From Verrucomicrobiales bacterium (GTDB lineage Bacteria; Verrucomicrobiota; Verrucomicrobiia; Verrucomicrobiales; DEV007), in the NCBI GenBank assembly GCA_018058245.1, contig JAGPCC010000007.1, positions 1 through 44,830 on the forward strand: a DNA stretch of 44,830 nt. Direction: 5' to 3'. Each line of letters opens with the position of its first letter. Positions within the stretch are counted from its first letter, which is position 1. Made by a program: the position numbers and the translations under genes. Positions 8,052 to 16,745 of this stretch are shown piece after piece. A model generated the notes under the pieces. The model was given only the letters and a program-made list of their open reading frames with translations. It had not been told where the DNA came from and searched no databases.

Positions 8052-9443
8052 ATGAAAATTACATTTTGTGGAGCTGCTGAGACAACAACCGGGTCACAAC
8101 ATCTTATTGAAGTGAACGGAACTCGTATCCTCCTCGATTGCGGCCTCTATCAGGGACGTCGCGACACGGCAAGGGACAGGAACCGGAAATTCTTTTTTGA
8201 ACCCTCGGCCATCGACGTGGTAGTGCTCTCGCACGCCCACATCGATCATAGCGGTAATCTCCCCAGTCTTACGAGCGGCGGATTCACCGGAAACATCTAC
8301 TCCACCTTTGCAACCCGGGATCTCTGCCAGATTATGTTGATCGACTCGGCGCGAATTCAGGGTCAGGATACCAAATGGCTCAACAAACGAAGGGCAAAGG
8401 AAGGTCTTCCGGATCTGGAGCCACTCTATACGCCGATCGAAGCCGAGGAATGCATGCGGCAGTTTGTCACGATCGGCTACGAACGCTCTATCCGCATCTC
8501 TGACGGAGTGACCCTGACCTTCATCGATGCGGGCCACATTCTCGGCGCAGCCCAAGTCATTCTCGATGTGGTGGAAAACGGCAAGAAGAAGCGCCTTCTC
8601 TTTTCCGGGGACGTGGGTCGGGGGAACAACGAACTGCTGCGGGATCCGGTCGCAGCGACAGATGTGGACTATCTCATCATGGAGAGCACCTATGGGAATC
8701 GGGAACATGAACTCCCTGCACAGGCCAATGATCTCCTTGCCGAGATCCTCGTGCAGGCTCTCGCAAAGAAGGGAAAGGTAATCATTCCGGCTTTTGCTGT
8801 CGAGAGGACGCAGCAGCTGATTTATGTGCTGAACAAACTCTTCGAATCCAAATCCATCCCCGATGTCCCGATTTTTGTCGATAGTCCCCTCGCGGTCAGC
8901 GCGACCGAGATTTTCCGGATTCATCCGGAGTGTTTTAATGAAAATGTCTATGATTTCTTGTTCGAAAAACACGACCCCTTCGGATTTGAAAATCTCACCT
9001 TGGTCCGGAAAGTGAACGAATCCAAGGCGTTGAACGATCTTCATGGCCCCGCGATCATCATCTCGGCCTCCGGAATGTGTGAGGCGGGCCGGGTTTTACA
9101 CCATCTTCGCAACACGATCGAAGATCCGAAAAACACGGTTCTTTTTGTCGGTTACTGTGCCGCGAACACACTCGGGGCAAAAATTCGTGACGGGGAACCT
9201 GAAGTCCCGATCCTCGGGGATCGGTTCAGGGTCCGAGCGGCGGTCAAAATCCTCGACTCCTTCAGTGGCCACGCCGACCGCAGTGAACTTCTCGCCTACT
9301 TTGACGCGATGGGCGGAAGCAAAGAGCGCGTATTTCTCGTCCATGGAGAACCCGAGCAGTCGCACTCACTTCAAAAGGCACTCAGCGAACGCCACCGTGG
9401 TCGAGTCGAAGTGGCGGTGTGGCGCTCCACCGTCGAGTTGTAG
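8052..9443 (+). CDS. Beta-CASP metallo-beta-lactamase family RNA nuclease
   Basis: This 463-residue protein carries the full zinc-dependent beta-CASP signature. HAHIDHSG lies at residues 61-68, the third-motif His in FIDAGHILGAA and the Asp in LFSGDVGRG. Next comes STYGNREH, then the beta-CASP part with IIPAFAVERTQQLI and SASGMCEAGRVLHHL. The C-terminal motifs are FSGHADRSEL and VFLVHGEPEQS. Known relatives (CPSF-73-like bacterial enzymes such as TTHA0252) are cytoplasmic endo- or exoribonucleases. There is no KH domain, so it is not the archaeal CPSF1-type form. It is probably monocistronic, preceded by the structured leader noted above. The substrate RNA is unknown. Confidence 0.92.
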   Translation: MKITFCGAAETTTGSQHLIEVNGTRILLDCGLYQGRRDTARDRNRKFFFEPSAIDVVVLSHAHIDHSGNLPSLTSGGFTGNIYSTFATRDLCQIMLIDSARIQGQDTKWLNKRRAKEGLPDLEPLYTPIEAEECMRQFVTIGYERSIRISDGVTLTFIDAGHILGAAQVILDVVENGKKKRLLFSGDVGRGNNELLRDPVAATDVDYLIMESTYGNREHELPAQANDLLAEILVQALAKKGKVIIPAFAVERTQQLIYVLNKLFESKSIPDVPIFVDSPLAVSATEIFRIHPECFNENVYDFLFEKHDPFGFENLTLVRKVNESKALNDLHGPAIIISASGMCEAGRVLHHLRNTIEDPKNTVLFVGYCAANTLGAKIRDGEPEVPILGDRFRVRAAVKILDSFSGHADRSELLAYFDAMGGSKERVFLVHGEPEQSHSLQKALSERHRGRVEVAVWRSTVEL

Positions 9444-9765
9444 GCAATCTCGGAGTCTGTCGGACGTATCCCGCCCGGCTGCAAAAAACGAGGATTCTCC
9501 CCAAATCCCCCCTCTTTTTCGTCATTTGTGTTCCCGGCACAAGCGAAGCAAAATGGGACCATGAAAGTGACTTCGCACGATACTCCCCCCTCCGCAACTC
9601 CTCCACGAATGCCCCTCTCCAAAGTGGACCGGAGGAACGGGAAACTGATCAACCCTAGCAAATTCCGGTCGTTCTGAACAGGTTTCCGCATGGAAAACCC
9701 TTCCGCTTTCAATTTGCAGATAGAGGAGAGTCAGCTATGTAGACACTCACCTTTAGTGCCAGTTT
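9444..9765 (+). other. Intergenic region between the nuclease and ABC-F genes
   Basis: The region holds no recognised RNA or domain. A C-rich, T-rich stretch follows the nuclease stop, without a clean terminator hairpin. A 38-codon frame (9561-9677) is listed separately. The last 90 bp is more AT-rich and probably contains the promoter for the ABC-F gene. Confidence 0.3.
9561..9677 (+). CDS. Possible 38-residue small protein
   Basis: ATG at 9561 opens a 38-codon frame that ends with TGA at 9675-9677. The product is basic and Pro/Ser-rich in the first half, then reads LSKVDRRNGKLINPSKFRSF. A GGGA lies about 5 nt upstream of the start. There are no hydrophobic segments or cysteines. I recognise no family. 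Chance cannot be excluded at this length, so it is listed only because the second half looks protein-like. Confidence 0.22.
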   Translation: MKVTSHDTPPSATPPRMPLSKVDRRNGKLINPSKFRSF

Positions 9766-11373
9766 ATGCTTACGATCCGCAATCTCAAAAAATCCTACGG
9801 AGGAACGACTCTTTTCGAAGAGGCAAACCTGCAGATCAACTACGGCGAACGAATCGCCCTCGTCGGGCCGAATGGGGCCGGAAAATCGACGATTTTCCGG
9901 ATTATCCTCGGCGAAGAGGAGGCGGACACCGGCAGCGTGGACCGCGACGAATGGACCCTCATCGGCTTTTTGCCTCAAGAAAGCGAAGACGTCGGTGACT
10001 TTAGCGTTCTCGAAATCGCAACGGGACGAGCTGGGACACTTCAAGAGCTTGAGACTCTTCTCAAATCTCACGAAGACGCCGGAACGGTGGATTCACAGGC
10101 CTATTATGAAGCGCAGAGCAAGTTCGACGCACTGAATGACCCGACGGTCGATGCAAAAGCGAAAAAAATGCTGCGCGGGCTCGGGTATCCGGCAGAGAAC
10201 TTCGACCGACCTGCCCGGGAAATGAGCGGAGGCTGGATCATGCGAGCACACCTCGCCCGCCTCCTCGTGATCGAACCGAGCCTGCTCATGCTCGATGAAC
10301 CGACGAACCACCTCGACCTCATGTCGCTACTTTGGTTTCAGGATTATTTAAAAAACTACTCCGGAGCGATTCTCATGATCTCGCACGACAGGCAGTTCAT
10401 GGATGAAATCGTGCAATCTGTTCACGACATCGCAGACCGACATCTGCACCACTACAAAGGCAACTACACGGAGTTCGAGCAACAGCGTCTCGAGGCCTAC
10501 GAACGCCAGAACAACGCGTACAAAAACCAGCAAAAGCAAATCGGCGAACTCCAGGCTTTTGCGAACAAATTCCGCTCCGTGTCTTCGAAAGCCTCACAGG
10601 CGCAATCGAAACTGAAAGAAATCGAGAGAATCGAAAAGATCGAAAAACCCCAGGCTCCGAAAAAGCCGTTCCGCTTCCAGATCCCCGAACCACCGCGGGG
10701 CGGGCAGAAAGCGGTGACCCTCGACGCGATTCATTTCGCCTACGGCGTACACAAAGTCTACGAAGGCATCGATCTCGCGATCGAACGAGGCGAACGCACC
10801 GTCCTAGTGGGTCCCAACGGCTCTGGAAAATCGACGCTCCTGAAACTGCTCGGCGGCGAACTGATCCCCCAAGCCGGAAAAGTCACGCAAGGTCACAACG
10901 CCAAGATCGGATATTTCTCACAACATCGCTCCGCCACTCTCAATCCCAACAACTCTGTTCTGACCGAAGTCCTCGAGGCTGCTCCCACGTTGCGCGAAGA
11001 CGAAGCTCGCGGGATTCTTGGCTCCTTCATGTTCCGGAAAGAGGAAGTCTATAAAATGACCAAAGTCCTCAGCGGAGGCGAAAAGAGTCGTCTCAATTTG
11101 ATCAAATTTCTCGTCGATCCGCCGAACATCCTGCTCATGGATGAGCCCACCACTCACCTCGATATTCTCACGGTAGAGTCCCTCATCCTCGCGCTGGAAA
11201 ATTACGCCGGAACTCTCGTCTTCATCTCCCACGACGTGCACTTTATCAAAAAACTCGCCACCGACGTCATCCACGTCGCCAACGGGAGTGCAAAGCGCTT
11301 CAACGGCGGCTGGGATTACTTTATCGAGAAGTCCGGGGCTGGAAACGAACGAGCTGCGCTGACGGCGGAGTGA
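9766..11373 (+). CDS. ABC-F family ATPase (ribosome-associated)
   Basis: This 535-residue protein is two ABC domains in one chain without membrane segments, as in the ABC-F family that binds the ribosomal E site. The first domain has Walker A GPNGAGKS (34-41), signature EMSGGW and Walker B MLDEPTNHLDL. The second has GPNGSGKS, LSGGEKSR and LMDEPTTHLDI. Between them lies the charged helical linker (ENNAYKNQQKQIGELQ and following) characteristic of the family. The length fits the YbiT/YkpA group better than Uup, which carries a longer C-terminal coiled coil. Family members act in translation quality control or antibiotic protection; which applies here cannot be read from the sequence. Confidence 0.93.
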   Translation: MLTIRNLKKSYGGTTLFEEANLQINYGERIALVGPNGAGKSTIFRIILGEEEADTGSVDRDEWTLIGFLPQESEDVGDFSVLEIATGRAGTLQELETLLKSHEDAGTVDSQAYYEAQSKFDALNDPTVDAKAKKMLRGLGYPAENFDRPAREMSGGWIMRAHLARLLVIEPSLLMLDEPTNHLDLMSLLWFQDYLKNYSGAILMISHDRQFMDEIVQSVHDIADRHLHHYKGNYTEFEQQRLEAYERQNNAYKNQQKQIGELQAFANKFRSVSSKASQAQSKLKEIERIEKIEKPQAPKKPFRFQIPEPPRGGQKAVTLDAIHFAYGVHKVYEGIDLAIERGERTVLVGPNGSGKSTLLKLLGGELIPQAGKVTQGHNAKIGYFSQHRSATLNPNNSVLTEVLEAAPTLREDEARGILGSFMFRKEEVYKMTKVLSGGEKSRLNLIKFLVDPPNILLMDEPTTHLDILTVESLILALENYAGTLVFISHDVHFIKKLATDVIHVANGSAKRFNGGWDYFIEKSGAGNERAALTAE

Positions 11374-11484
11374 GGAAAGCGTTAGCGCTAGATGACGGTT
11401 GCGGCGAAACCGGAACAACGCGTCCCGTGAGCCGGAGTCACCATGGGCTGATCACTTCACCGTACTAACCGGATAAAACGAAGG

Positions 11485-12876
11485 CTAAATAATCAACTCC
11501 GGAATGGCATTCCCGCCGAACTGAGAAAGCTGTTTGTAACGACCTGCGTGAAAGTAGGTGAGCTTGTTGTCTTCCAGTCCGAGTTGATTCAGCATCGTCA
11601 CATGCAGATCGCGAATCGGATGGACACATTCCACCGCTTTGCCGCCCACTTCATCGGTAGCACCGACGATTCCGGGTTTGATACCTCCGCCGGCCAACAA
11701 CATCGTCATACCTTCAGCATTGTGACCTCGACCGAGAGAATAGACCCCTCCCCGCTTGTTGTTGTCCGGGGTGCGCCCGAACTCTCCTGTCCAGATCACG
11801 AGTGTTTCGTCGAGCATACCGCGATGTTTTAGATCTTTGATCAGAGCAGCCATTCCCTGATCGACGCTGCGAATGCGGGAGGAGTGACCTCGCTCGAGAT
11901 AGTCGTGACTATCCCACCCACCGGAGAAAATCTGCACAAACCGAACGCCTTTTTCCACCAACCGACGCGCCATGAGACACTGGCGACCGAAGGTCTCGGT
12001 TTCCTTTTTCCCGAGACCATACATGTCCTTGATATACTGTGGTTCGGCTTCAATATCGACCACGCCCGGCACCTCTGTCTGCATGCGGAACGCGAGCTCG
12101 TAATTCTCCATGCGGGCGGCCAGATCGGCATGCTGCGGATTGGTATCCGCGTGCTTTTGATTGAGAAACTGGAGTTCGTCGAGCGCACGGCGCTGGTGCT
12201 CGCGAGACTTGTAGGTCTGCGAACGGAGATCCAGAATCGGCGACCCTTGCGGCCGCAACGTCGTGCCCTGGTAGTGCGCCGGCAGGAACCCGTTGCTCCA
12301 GTTGCGCGATCCGCCCTGAGGTAGGGCCAGCTCGGTCATGACGACGTAACCGGGCAGATTTTGGTTCGCCGAACCGAGTCCGTAGGTCGCCCACGCGCCG
12401 ATGGCGGGATCACTGCCAAGACGGCTGCCGGTGTTCATGTGAAAGAGCGCTTCTGGATGATTCAAGGACTCGGCCTGGCAACCGCGATAGTTGCACAGCT
12501 CATCGGCCACTTCGGGATCGGCCAAATACTGCCACTGATCACTCATATCGAGCCCGTTCTGACCCACTTTGCGCGAACTAAAAGGACTACCAACGTAAAA
12601 TTTGAAACCCGTTTCGAGACCGGCAGTGAGTTTGGATTCCTTTTTGTGGAGTTCCGTGAGTTTCGGTTTCGGATCAAAGGTATCCATCTGACTGGGCCCG
12701 CCTTCCATGAACAACATGATGACTGCCTTGGCTTTGGATGGATGCATCGGCGGCTTCACTGAGAGCGGCGAGGGAGCATCAGAGGCAAGCAGGTCAGAGA
12801 AAGCGAGCGAACCGAGAGAAGTGCCTAGACCGTAGAGAAAATCGCGGCGGGTGGCGGAGGGAGAGAAGGGGTTCAT
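11485..12876 (-). CDS. DUF1501 family Tat-exported protein
   Basis: This 463-residue protein begins with a Tat-like signal (TRRDFLYGLGTSLGSLAFSDLLA). DUF1501 hallmarks follow: AVIMLFMEGGPSQMDTFDPKP near residue 50, then later ALPQGG, GVRFVQIFSGGWDSHD, LVIWTGEFGRTP and HPIRDLHVTMLNQLGLE. The fold is related to alkaline-phosphatase/sulfatase-like hydrolases, and in Planctomycetes and Verrucomicrobia the gene is usually coupled to a DUF1549/DUF1553 cytochrome gene, as here. The biochemical role is not established; an exported enzyme acting on organic substrates is assumed. The partner gene is upstream on the same strand, but the gap between them is abnormally long because it holds a four-helix-bundle remnant. 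Confidence 0.92.
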   Translation of the reverse strand: MNPFSPSATRRDFLYGLGTSLGSLAFSDLLASDAPSPLSVKPPMHPSKAKAVIMLFMEGGPSQMDTFDPKPKLTELHKKESKLTAGLETGFKFYVGSPFSSRKVGQNGLDMSDQWQYLADPEVADELCNYRGCQAESLNHPEALFHMNTGSRLGSDPAIGAWATYGLGSANQNLPGYVVMTELALPQGGSRNWSNGFLPAHYQGTTLRPQGSPILDLRSQTYKSREHQRRALDELQFLNQKHADTNPQHADLAARMENYELAFRMQTEVPGVVDIEAEPQYIKDMYGLGKKETETFGRQCLMARRLVEKGVRFVQIFSGGWDSHDYLERGHSSRIRSVDQGMAALIKDLKHRGMLDETLVIWTGEFGRTPDNNKRGGVYSLGRGHNAEGMTMLLAGGGIKPGIVGATDEVGGKAVECVHPIRDLHVTMLNQLGLEDNKLTYFHAGRYKQLSQFGGNAIPELII

Positions 12877-12901
12877 TGGGGGGTAGGTGTGTTTGAATTT
12901 T

Positions 12902-13187
12902 GAATGGCGAACAAGGAATTTCGAATTTCGAAGGGTGTGGATGAGCGCCTAAGGAGGTTAAGGGAAGGGTTTAGAATCTCGAATTTCGAAGGGTTGATTA
13001 GAGACTTTTTTGGGCGGTTTGGATGCTTTTGACGAAGATGGAAATCAGCTCATTGCATTCTGGTAGAACTGAGACCGATTGTTCGGCGGGGATCATGGAT
13101 CGTTTCTTGATGATCTTTAACCACACCATCGACTCCCTGAGCTCCTTCAAGCTCACTTCAAAAATCGAAATTCCTTGTTCGCCATTC
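12902..13187. repeat. Element bounded by a perfect 23-bp inverted repeat, with internal direct repeats
   Basis: The 23 bases at 12902-12924 (starting GAATGGCGAACAAGG) recur exactly on the other strand at 13165-13187. A 16-bp direct repeat, TCGAATTTCGAAGGGT, occurs at 12921-12936 and again at 12979-12994, 58 bp apart. The right arm supplies the first codons of the four-helix-bundle remnant. Inverted ends around a small gene fragment suggest a decayed mobile or dispersed element. No transposase is present and no target-site duplication could be identified. Confidence 0.55.
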
Positions 13188-13192
13188 GCCAT
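12998..13192 (-). pseudogene. Remnant of a four-helix-bundle (23S rRNA IVP-like) protein gene
   Basis: This 64-residue frame reads SLKELRESMVWLKIIKKR, then LPECNELISIFVKSIQTA. That matches the C-terminal half of the four-helix-bundle family (the S23/intervening-sequence protein type, also related in fold to the Avd proteins of diversity-generating retroelements). In full members of about 120 residues, the segment KEA-x-ES-x-YWL is preceded by two further helices, which are missing here. The first dozen residues (MANGEQGISIFEV) are translated from the repeat arm instead. It starts 11 nt after the stop of the DUF1549/DUF1553 gene, with GGAGGA just before the ATG, so it may still be translated. 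Possibly a short functional variant, but truncation is more likely. Confidence 0.55.
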
Positions 13193-13203
13193 TCCTCCGT
13201 CCC

Positions 13204-16062
13204 TCAGTAAACATATACAAACTCATTCGAGTTAAACAGCAGAAGACACAGATCCGCCAACGCCCGCGTTTCTACCGAAATATCAGCCGGTTTCATGTCG
13301 GCTTGGTAGTTCTCAAAGGCGGGAAGGATTTCCTCATACTCGAACGTTTCCCCGGAGAACTCCTCCACAAGCGAACGGGTGATCTTCTCCGGGTAGCTCA
13401 CCACCTGCGGCTTCGCGCTGGCGTGATAGGCTGTCATCTCTTTTACGTAATTCTCCAGTCGCTCGATTTCCACAGCATCTGGGTTGCGTCCGAAGGCTAG
13501 GTGAAAGGCCCGCTGGATTTTTCCCTTCGCCTCCTTCCTTCCTTCCTTCTCCAACCGCGTTGCGAAAGCGATGGACCTGTCGGTCATCGTATCACTGTTG
13601 AGCAGCGTGAACGCCTGAGGCGAGACCGCCGCGCTTTCGCGCCCCTCGCAAGAATCATTCGGATTAGGTTGGTTAAACAATTCCAAAAATGGGTCGGCAA
13701 GCCCCCGCACCCGATAGGCATAGATAGTCCGGCGATTGCGTTGATCGGGTGTCGGATCCGGCTGGTAGGCCGGGGCGAGTGAAAATTGGATCATGCGAGG
13801 TTGCAGGGCCACCTCCATGTTGATTTCCGGATTAGCCGGCAGCCCACCGGAAATGGAATTGAGTTCGCCGGTGACGGTCAATAACGAATCACGCAGCTCT
13901 TCAGCAGTAAGTCGCCGAGCGGGAAAATAGGAAAGCAGATGATTGTTCGGGTCCTCGCTCGCGACAGCGCTGTACTCCGGATGCTGACCGGAACGACGAT
14001 AGGCCTCCGAGGTCATGATCAGGCGATGCAACCGTTTCATGGTCCAGCCATTTTCGACAAAATCTGCCGCCAACCAATCGAGTAATTCCGGATGAGTCGG
14101 CTTCTGCCCCTTCACGCCGAAGTTGTTCGGATTTCCAGCAATCGGATGGACAAAATGCTGTTGCCAAATGCGATTAACAATGGATCTCGCCGTCAGCGGA
14201 TTTCGCCCATCGGCGATCCATTGGGCCAGCCCGAGACGACGCCCTGCGACGGTCTCGGGAAGCGCGTAGGGATCTTTCTTGTTTGCGGTGGGTGACGGAA
14301 CTCCCAGCATGCTCAGAACCCCAGGGGTGACGGATTCCCCAGGCGCTTCGAGAGAACCACCCGTGAGGATGTTGCTCTCTATCGCTTGTTTGAGAACAAT
14401 CTGACTCGGAATACGCAGCTTCCGGGCATTGCCCGAGCCCTTTCGACTGCCATTGTAGACACTCTGCATCATCGGCTCGTAGCGCTCCAGGCGACGGGTC
14501 CAGATCCATTCATCCTGCTCGCGAACTTTGAGCTGGCCCTGCTCCGTGATGTCGAGGCCGACATGACGCGGCGGTTTCTTGTCATCGTCGAGATCCTTGC
14601 GATCCTCTTCGTTCAGATAAGGCAGATTGTGCTCGGTAAACCACGCTTTGGCGGCACTCTCCCGCTTCTTCACAAGAGCGTTCTTCTCGGCGACGGCAAA
14701 CGCCAGCATTCGCTCGACATGAGCCTTGCCTTCCGCAAAGTTGACTTGATTTTCCTCTTCGAGAAATGGCACCGGGCGCTCTGCCATCTGGGTACCAGCA
14801 AAAGTGGCATACATGCGATAATAATCACGCGTCGGGAGTGGATCGAACTTGTGGTCATGACACTTGAAGCACCTCATCGTCGTAGAGAGAAAGGTCTGCC
14901 CCACCGAGTTCACGACATCGTCGAGATAGAGTTGCCGCGCCTCCTCATCCTTCACCATCGCATTGTCCCAGGCACCCATACGGAGAAATCCCGTTGCGAG
15001 GAGCCATTCCGCTTCCTGCTCATTGTAGTTGCCGGCCAATCGGGCCGCTTGGACACCTGCCTCTCCCCCACCCTGCCGTTTTGTGACCGACGCATCTGCG
15101 AGTTCGTCGCCTGCCAGTTGTTCGATGACAAAGCGGTCATACGGTTTATCATCGTTGAAGGCCCGAATCACATAGTCCCGGTATCGCCAGGCGTTGGAAC
15201 GCTCGTAATCGTTTGACATTCCACCTGTATCCGCATAACGCGCAACATCGAGCCAGTGCTGCCCCCAACGCTCCCCATAGCGAGGGCTCGCAAGCAATCG
15301 ATCAAGGAGTGTCGACCAAGCAGATTCTTTATTCGACGCCCAATCTTTCTGAAACGTGGCGACTTCATCCGGAGTGGGAGGCAATCCGATGAGATCATAG
15401 GTCGCGCGACGAATGAGGGTGCGAGTGTCGGCCTCCGGCGCCGGAGTCATCGTCGCGTCAGCAAGTTTCGTATTCAGAAAGGCATCGATGGGATTCGGGC
15501 TGGTCGATTTCGGCACGCTCGGTTTTCTTACTGGGAGAAACGCCCAAATGTCCTCCGGTTGATAGCGCCGATAGGTCCAGTCATCGCCAAGACCGCCGCT
15601 GGTCTCCACGATGATCCCCTCTGCCGTCACTTTCCGTTTTGCTTCAGACTGACGAATCGCGAGTTGTTTTTCCTCGCTCGGCCACGGTGCCCCGGCATTG
15701 ATCCACTCCTCCACCATCCCGATCTGTTCACTGCTCAGTCTGTCGTTTTCCTTTGGCGGCATTTCAAAATCGGGATCGGACCACTTGATGGATTCGATCA
15801 GAAAACTCTTCTTTGTATCACCGGGCACCAGCACGTCGACACCAAAGGTCTCGCCACCCGCCAGCAACGACTCTCGCGTGAGCATATTGAACTTTCCCTT
15901 CACCTTTTCAGCGTCATCGCCATGGCAACCATTGCACTTTTCCGATAGCAAAGGCTGCACATAGAGCGTGAACAGGCGATCCCCCTCCGGGGAATCTTCA
16001 GCAAGGCACACACCAGAAAACACGGTGGTGAGGAGAAAGAAGAGTCGTAAGGTCAGTTTCAT
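13204..16062 (-). CDS. Cytochrome-anchored DUF1549/DUF1553 secreted protein
   Basis: This 952-residue protein starts at ATG 16062 with a signal peptide (MKLTLRLFFLLTTVFSGVCLA); the frame extends upstream to a GTG, but that part is not protein-like. The order is: a planctomycete-type cytochrome C domain with CNGCH (residues 43-47); DUF1549 with LIRRATYDLIGLPPTPDEV, YGERWGQHWLDVARYADTGG and the second haem-like motif FKCHDHKFDP; then DUF1553 with GLAQWIADGRNPLTARSIVNRIWQ, FGVKGQKPTHPELLDWLA and LTAEELRDSLL. The family is exported and presumably redox-active; its substrates are unknown. It is normally cotranscribed with DUF1501, which is the next intact gene downstream. Confidence 0.94.
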   Translation of the reverse strand: MKLTLRLFFLLTTVFSGVCLAEDSPEGDRLFTLYVQPLLSEKCNGCHGDDAEKVKGKFNMLTRESLLAGGETFGVDVLVPGDTKKSFLIESIKWSDPDFEMPPKENDRLSSEQIGMVEEWINAGAPWPSEEKQLAIRQSEAKRKVTAEGIIVETSGGLGDDWTYRRYQPEDIWAFLPVRKPSVPKSTSPNPIDAFLNTKLADATMTPAPEADTRTLIRRATYDLIGLPPTPDEVATFQKDWASNKESAWSTLLDRLLASPRYGERWGQHWLDVARYADTGGMSNDYERSNAWRYRDYVIRAFNDDKPYDRFVIEQLAGDELADASVTKRQGGGEAGVQAARLAGNYNEQEAEWLLATGFLRMGAWDNAMVKDEEARQLYLDDVVNSVGQTFLSTTMRCFKCHDHKFDPLPTRDYYRMYATFAGTQMAERPVPFLEEENQVNFAEGKAHVERMLAFAVAEKNALVKKRESAAKAWFTEHNLPYLNEEDRKDLDDDKKPPRHVGLDITEQGQLKVREQDEWIWTRRLERYEPMMQSVYNGSRKGSGNARKLRIPSQIVLKQAIESNILTGGSLEAPGESVTPGVLSMLGVPSPTANKKDPYALPETVAGRRLGLAQWIADGRNPLTARSIVNRIWQQHFVHPIAGNPNNFGVKGQKPTHPELLDWLAADFVENGWTMKRLHRLIMTSEAYRRSGQHPEYSAVASEDPNNHLLSYFPARRLTAEELRDSLLTVTGELNSISGGLPANPEINMEVALQPRMIQFSLAPAYQPDPTPDQRNRRTIYAYRVRGLADPFLELFNQPNPNDSCEGRESAAVSPQAFTLLNSDTMTDRSIAFATRLEKEGRKEAKGKIQRAFHLAFGRNPDAVEIERLENYVKEMTAYHASAKPQVVSYPEKITRSLVEEFSGETFEYEEILPAFENYQADMKPADISVETRALADLCLLLFNSNEFVYVY

Positions 16063-16745
16063 CGTTCGAAAAACAGAGTTCACCAGGCAAATGGCGATTC
16101 CTGGAAAAAGGTTAACAGGAAATGAAATTTTTTTTGGTGGGCGGGAGAGGAATGGGGAGAAACCGAAAAGCGAGACCACCCCAAAAGGCTGAAAAAGAAG
16201 TGAAGATCGCAGTCGAAAACGATCGCAGGCAGTGACCTTTCCCGTTTACCCGACTGCCCGGATGTTCTTTCGACTCCGCTCGGCCCTTTGGACTGTCCGA
16301 AGGGCGAGTTATGTCGTTCCGCTCCAATCATCCGCGTGGGCGACTACAGCCCCAAGCGGTGCCTCACGAGTCAGCGGCACCATAGCCGCCGCGGTGGTGG
16401 CTTGCTGCTGGTGCGAGAGTTGCGTTTGAGTGCAAAACGTTCTTCAGCCTCGACTTTCTCCAACCTCTCCCGAAAGGCAGCATGCAACGCTAAGAATGCG
16501 AAGGCCCGCTTACCGATCGCAACAGGATCAGTTATGGCCAGCTTACTAGGGTGCGCTTTTGGTTGGATGAGACTGCCCCCCAATCGACCAAAACTTATAT
16601 TTTCCGTAGATATTTCTCGTAGTTAGCATAAGTGAAATCTTTCGATTTTTTTCTGTGTACGGGCGCTGAAAAGTTACCCGGAAGTCCACAAAAGACTGCA
16701 TCGAGCTATTGCGACGGGGTCCGGGCTGCGCTACGGATGAGGTCG
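16063..16745. other. Long intergenic region before the PEP-CTERM protein gene
   Basis: This is the longest gap in the window. Several short open frames exist on both strands, but none has protein-like composition. At 16358-16381, GGTGCC and GGCACC form a 6-bp stem around a 12-nt loop, followed by a GC-rich near-palindrome (GCCGCCGCGG) at about 16386. This block (roughly 16330-16420) reads like a dispersed intergenic repeat. The last 60 bp before 16632 is AT-rich (TATATTTTCC, TAGATATTTC) and is a plausible promoter zone for the giant gene. Confidence 0.35.
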
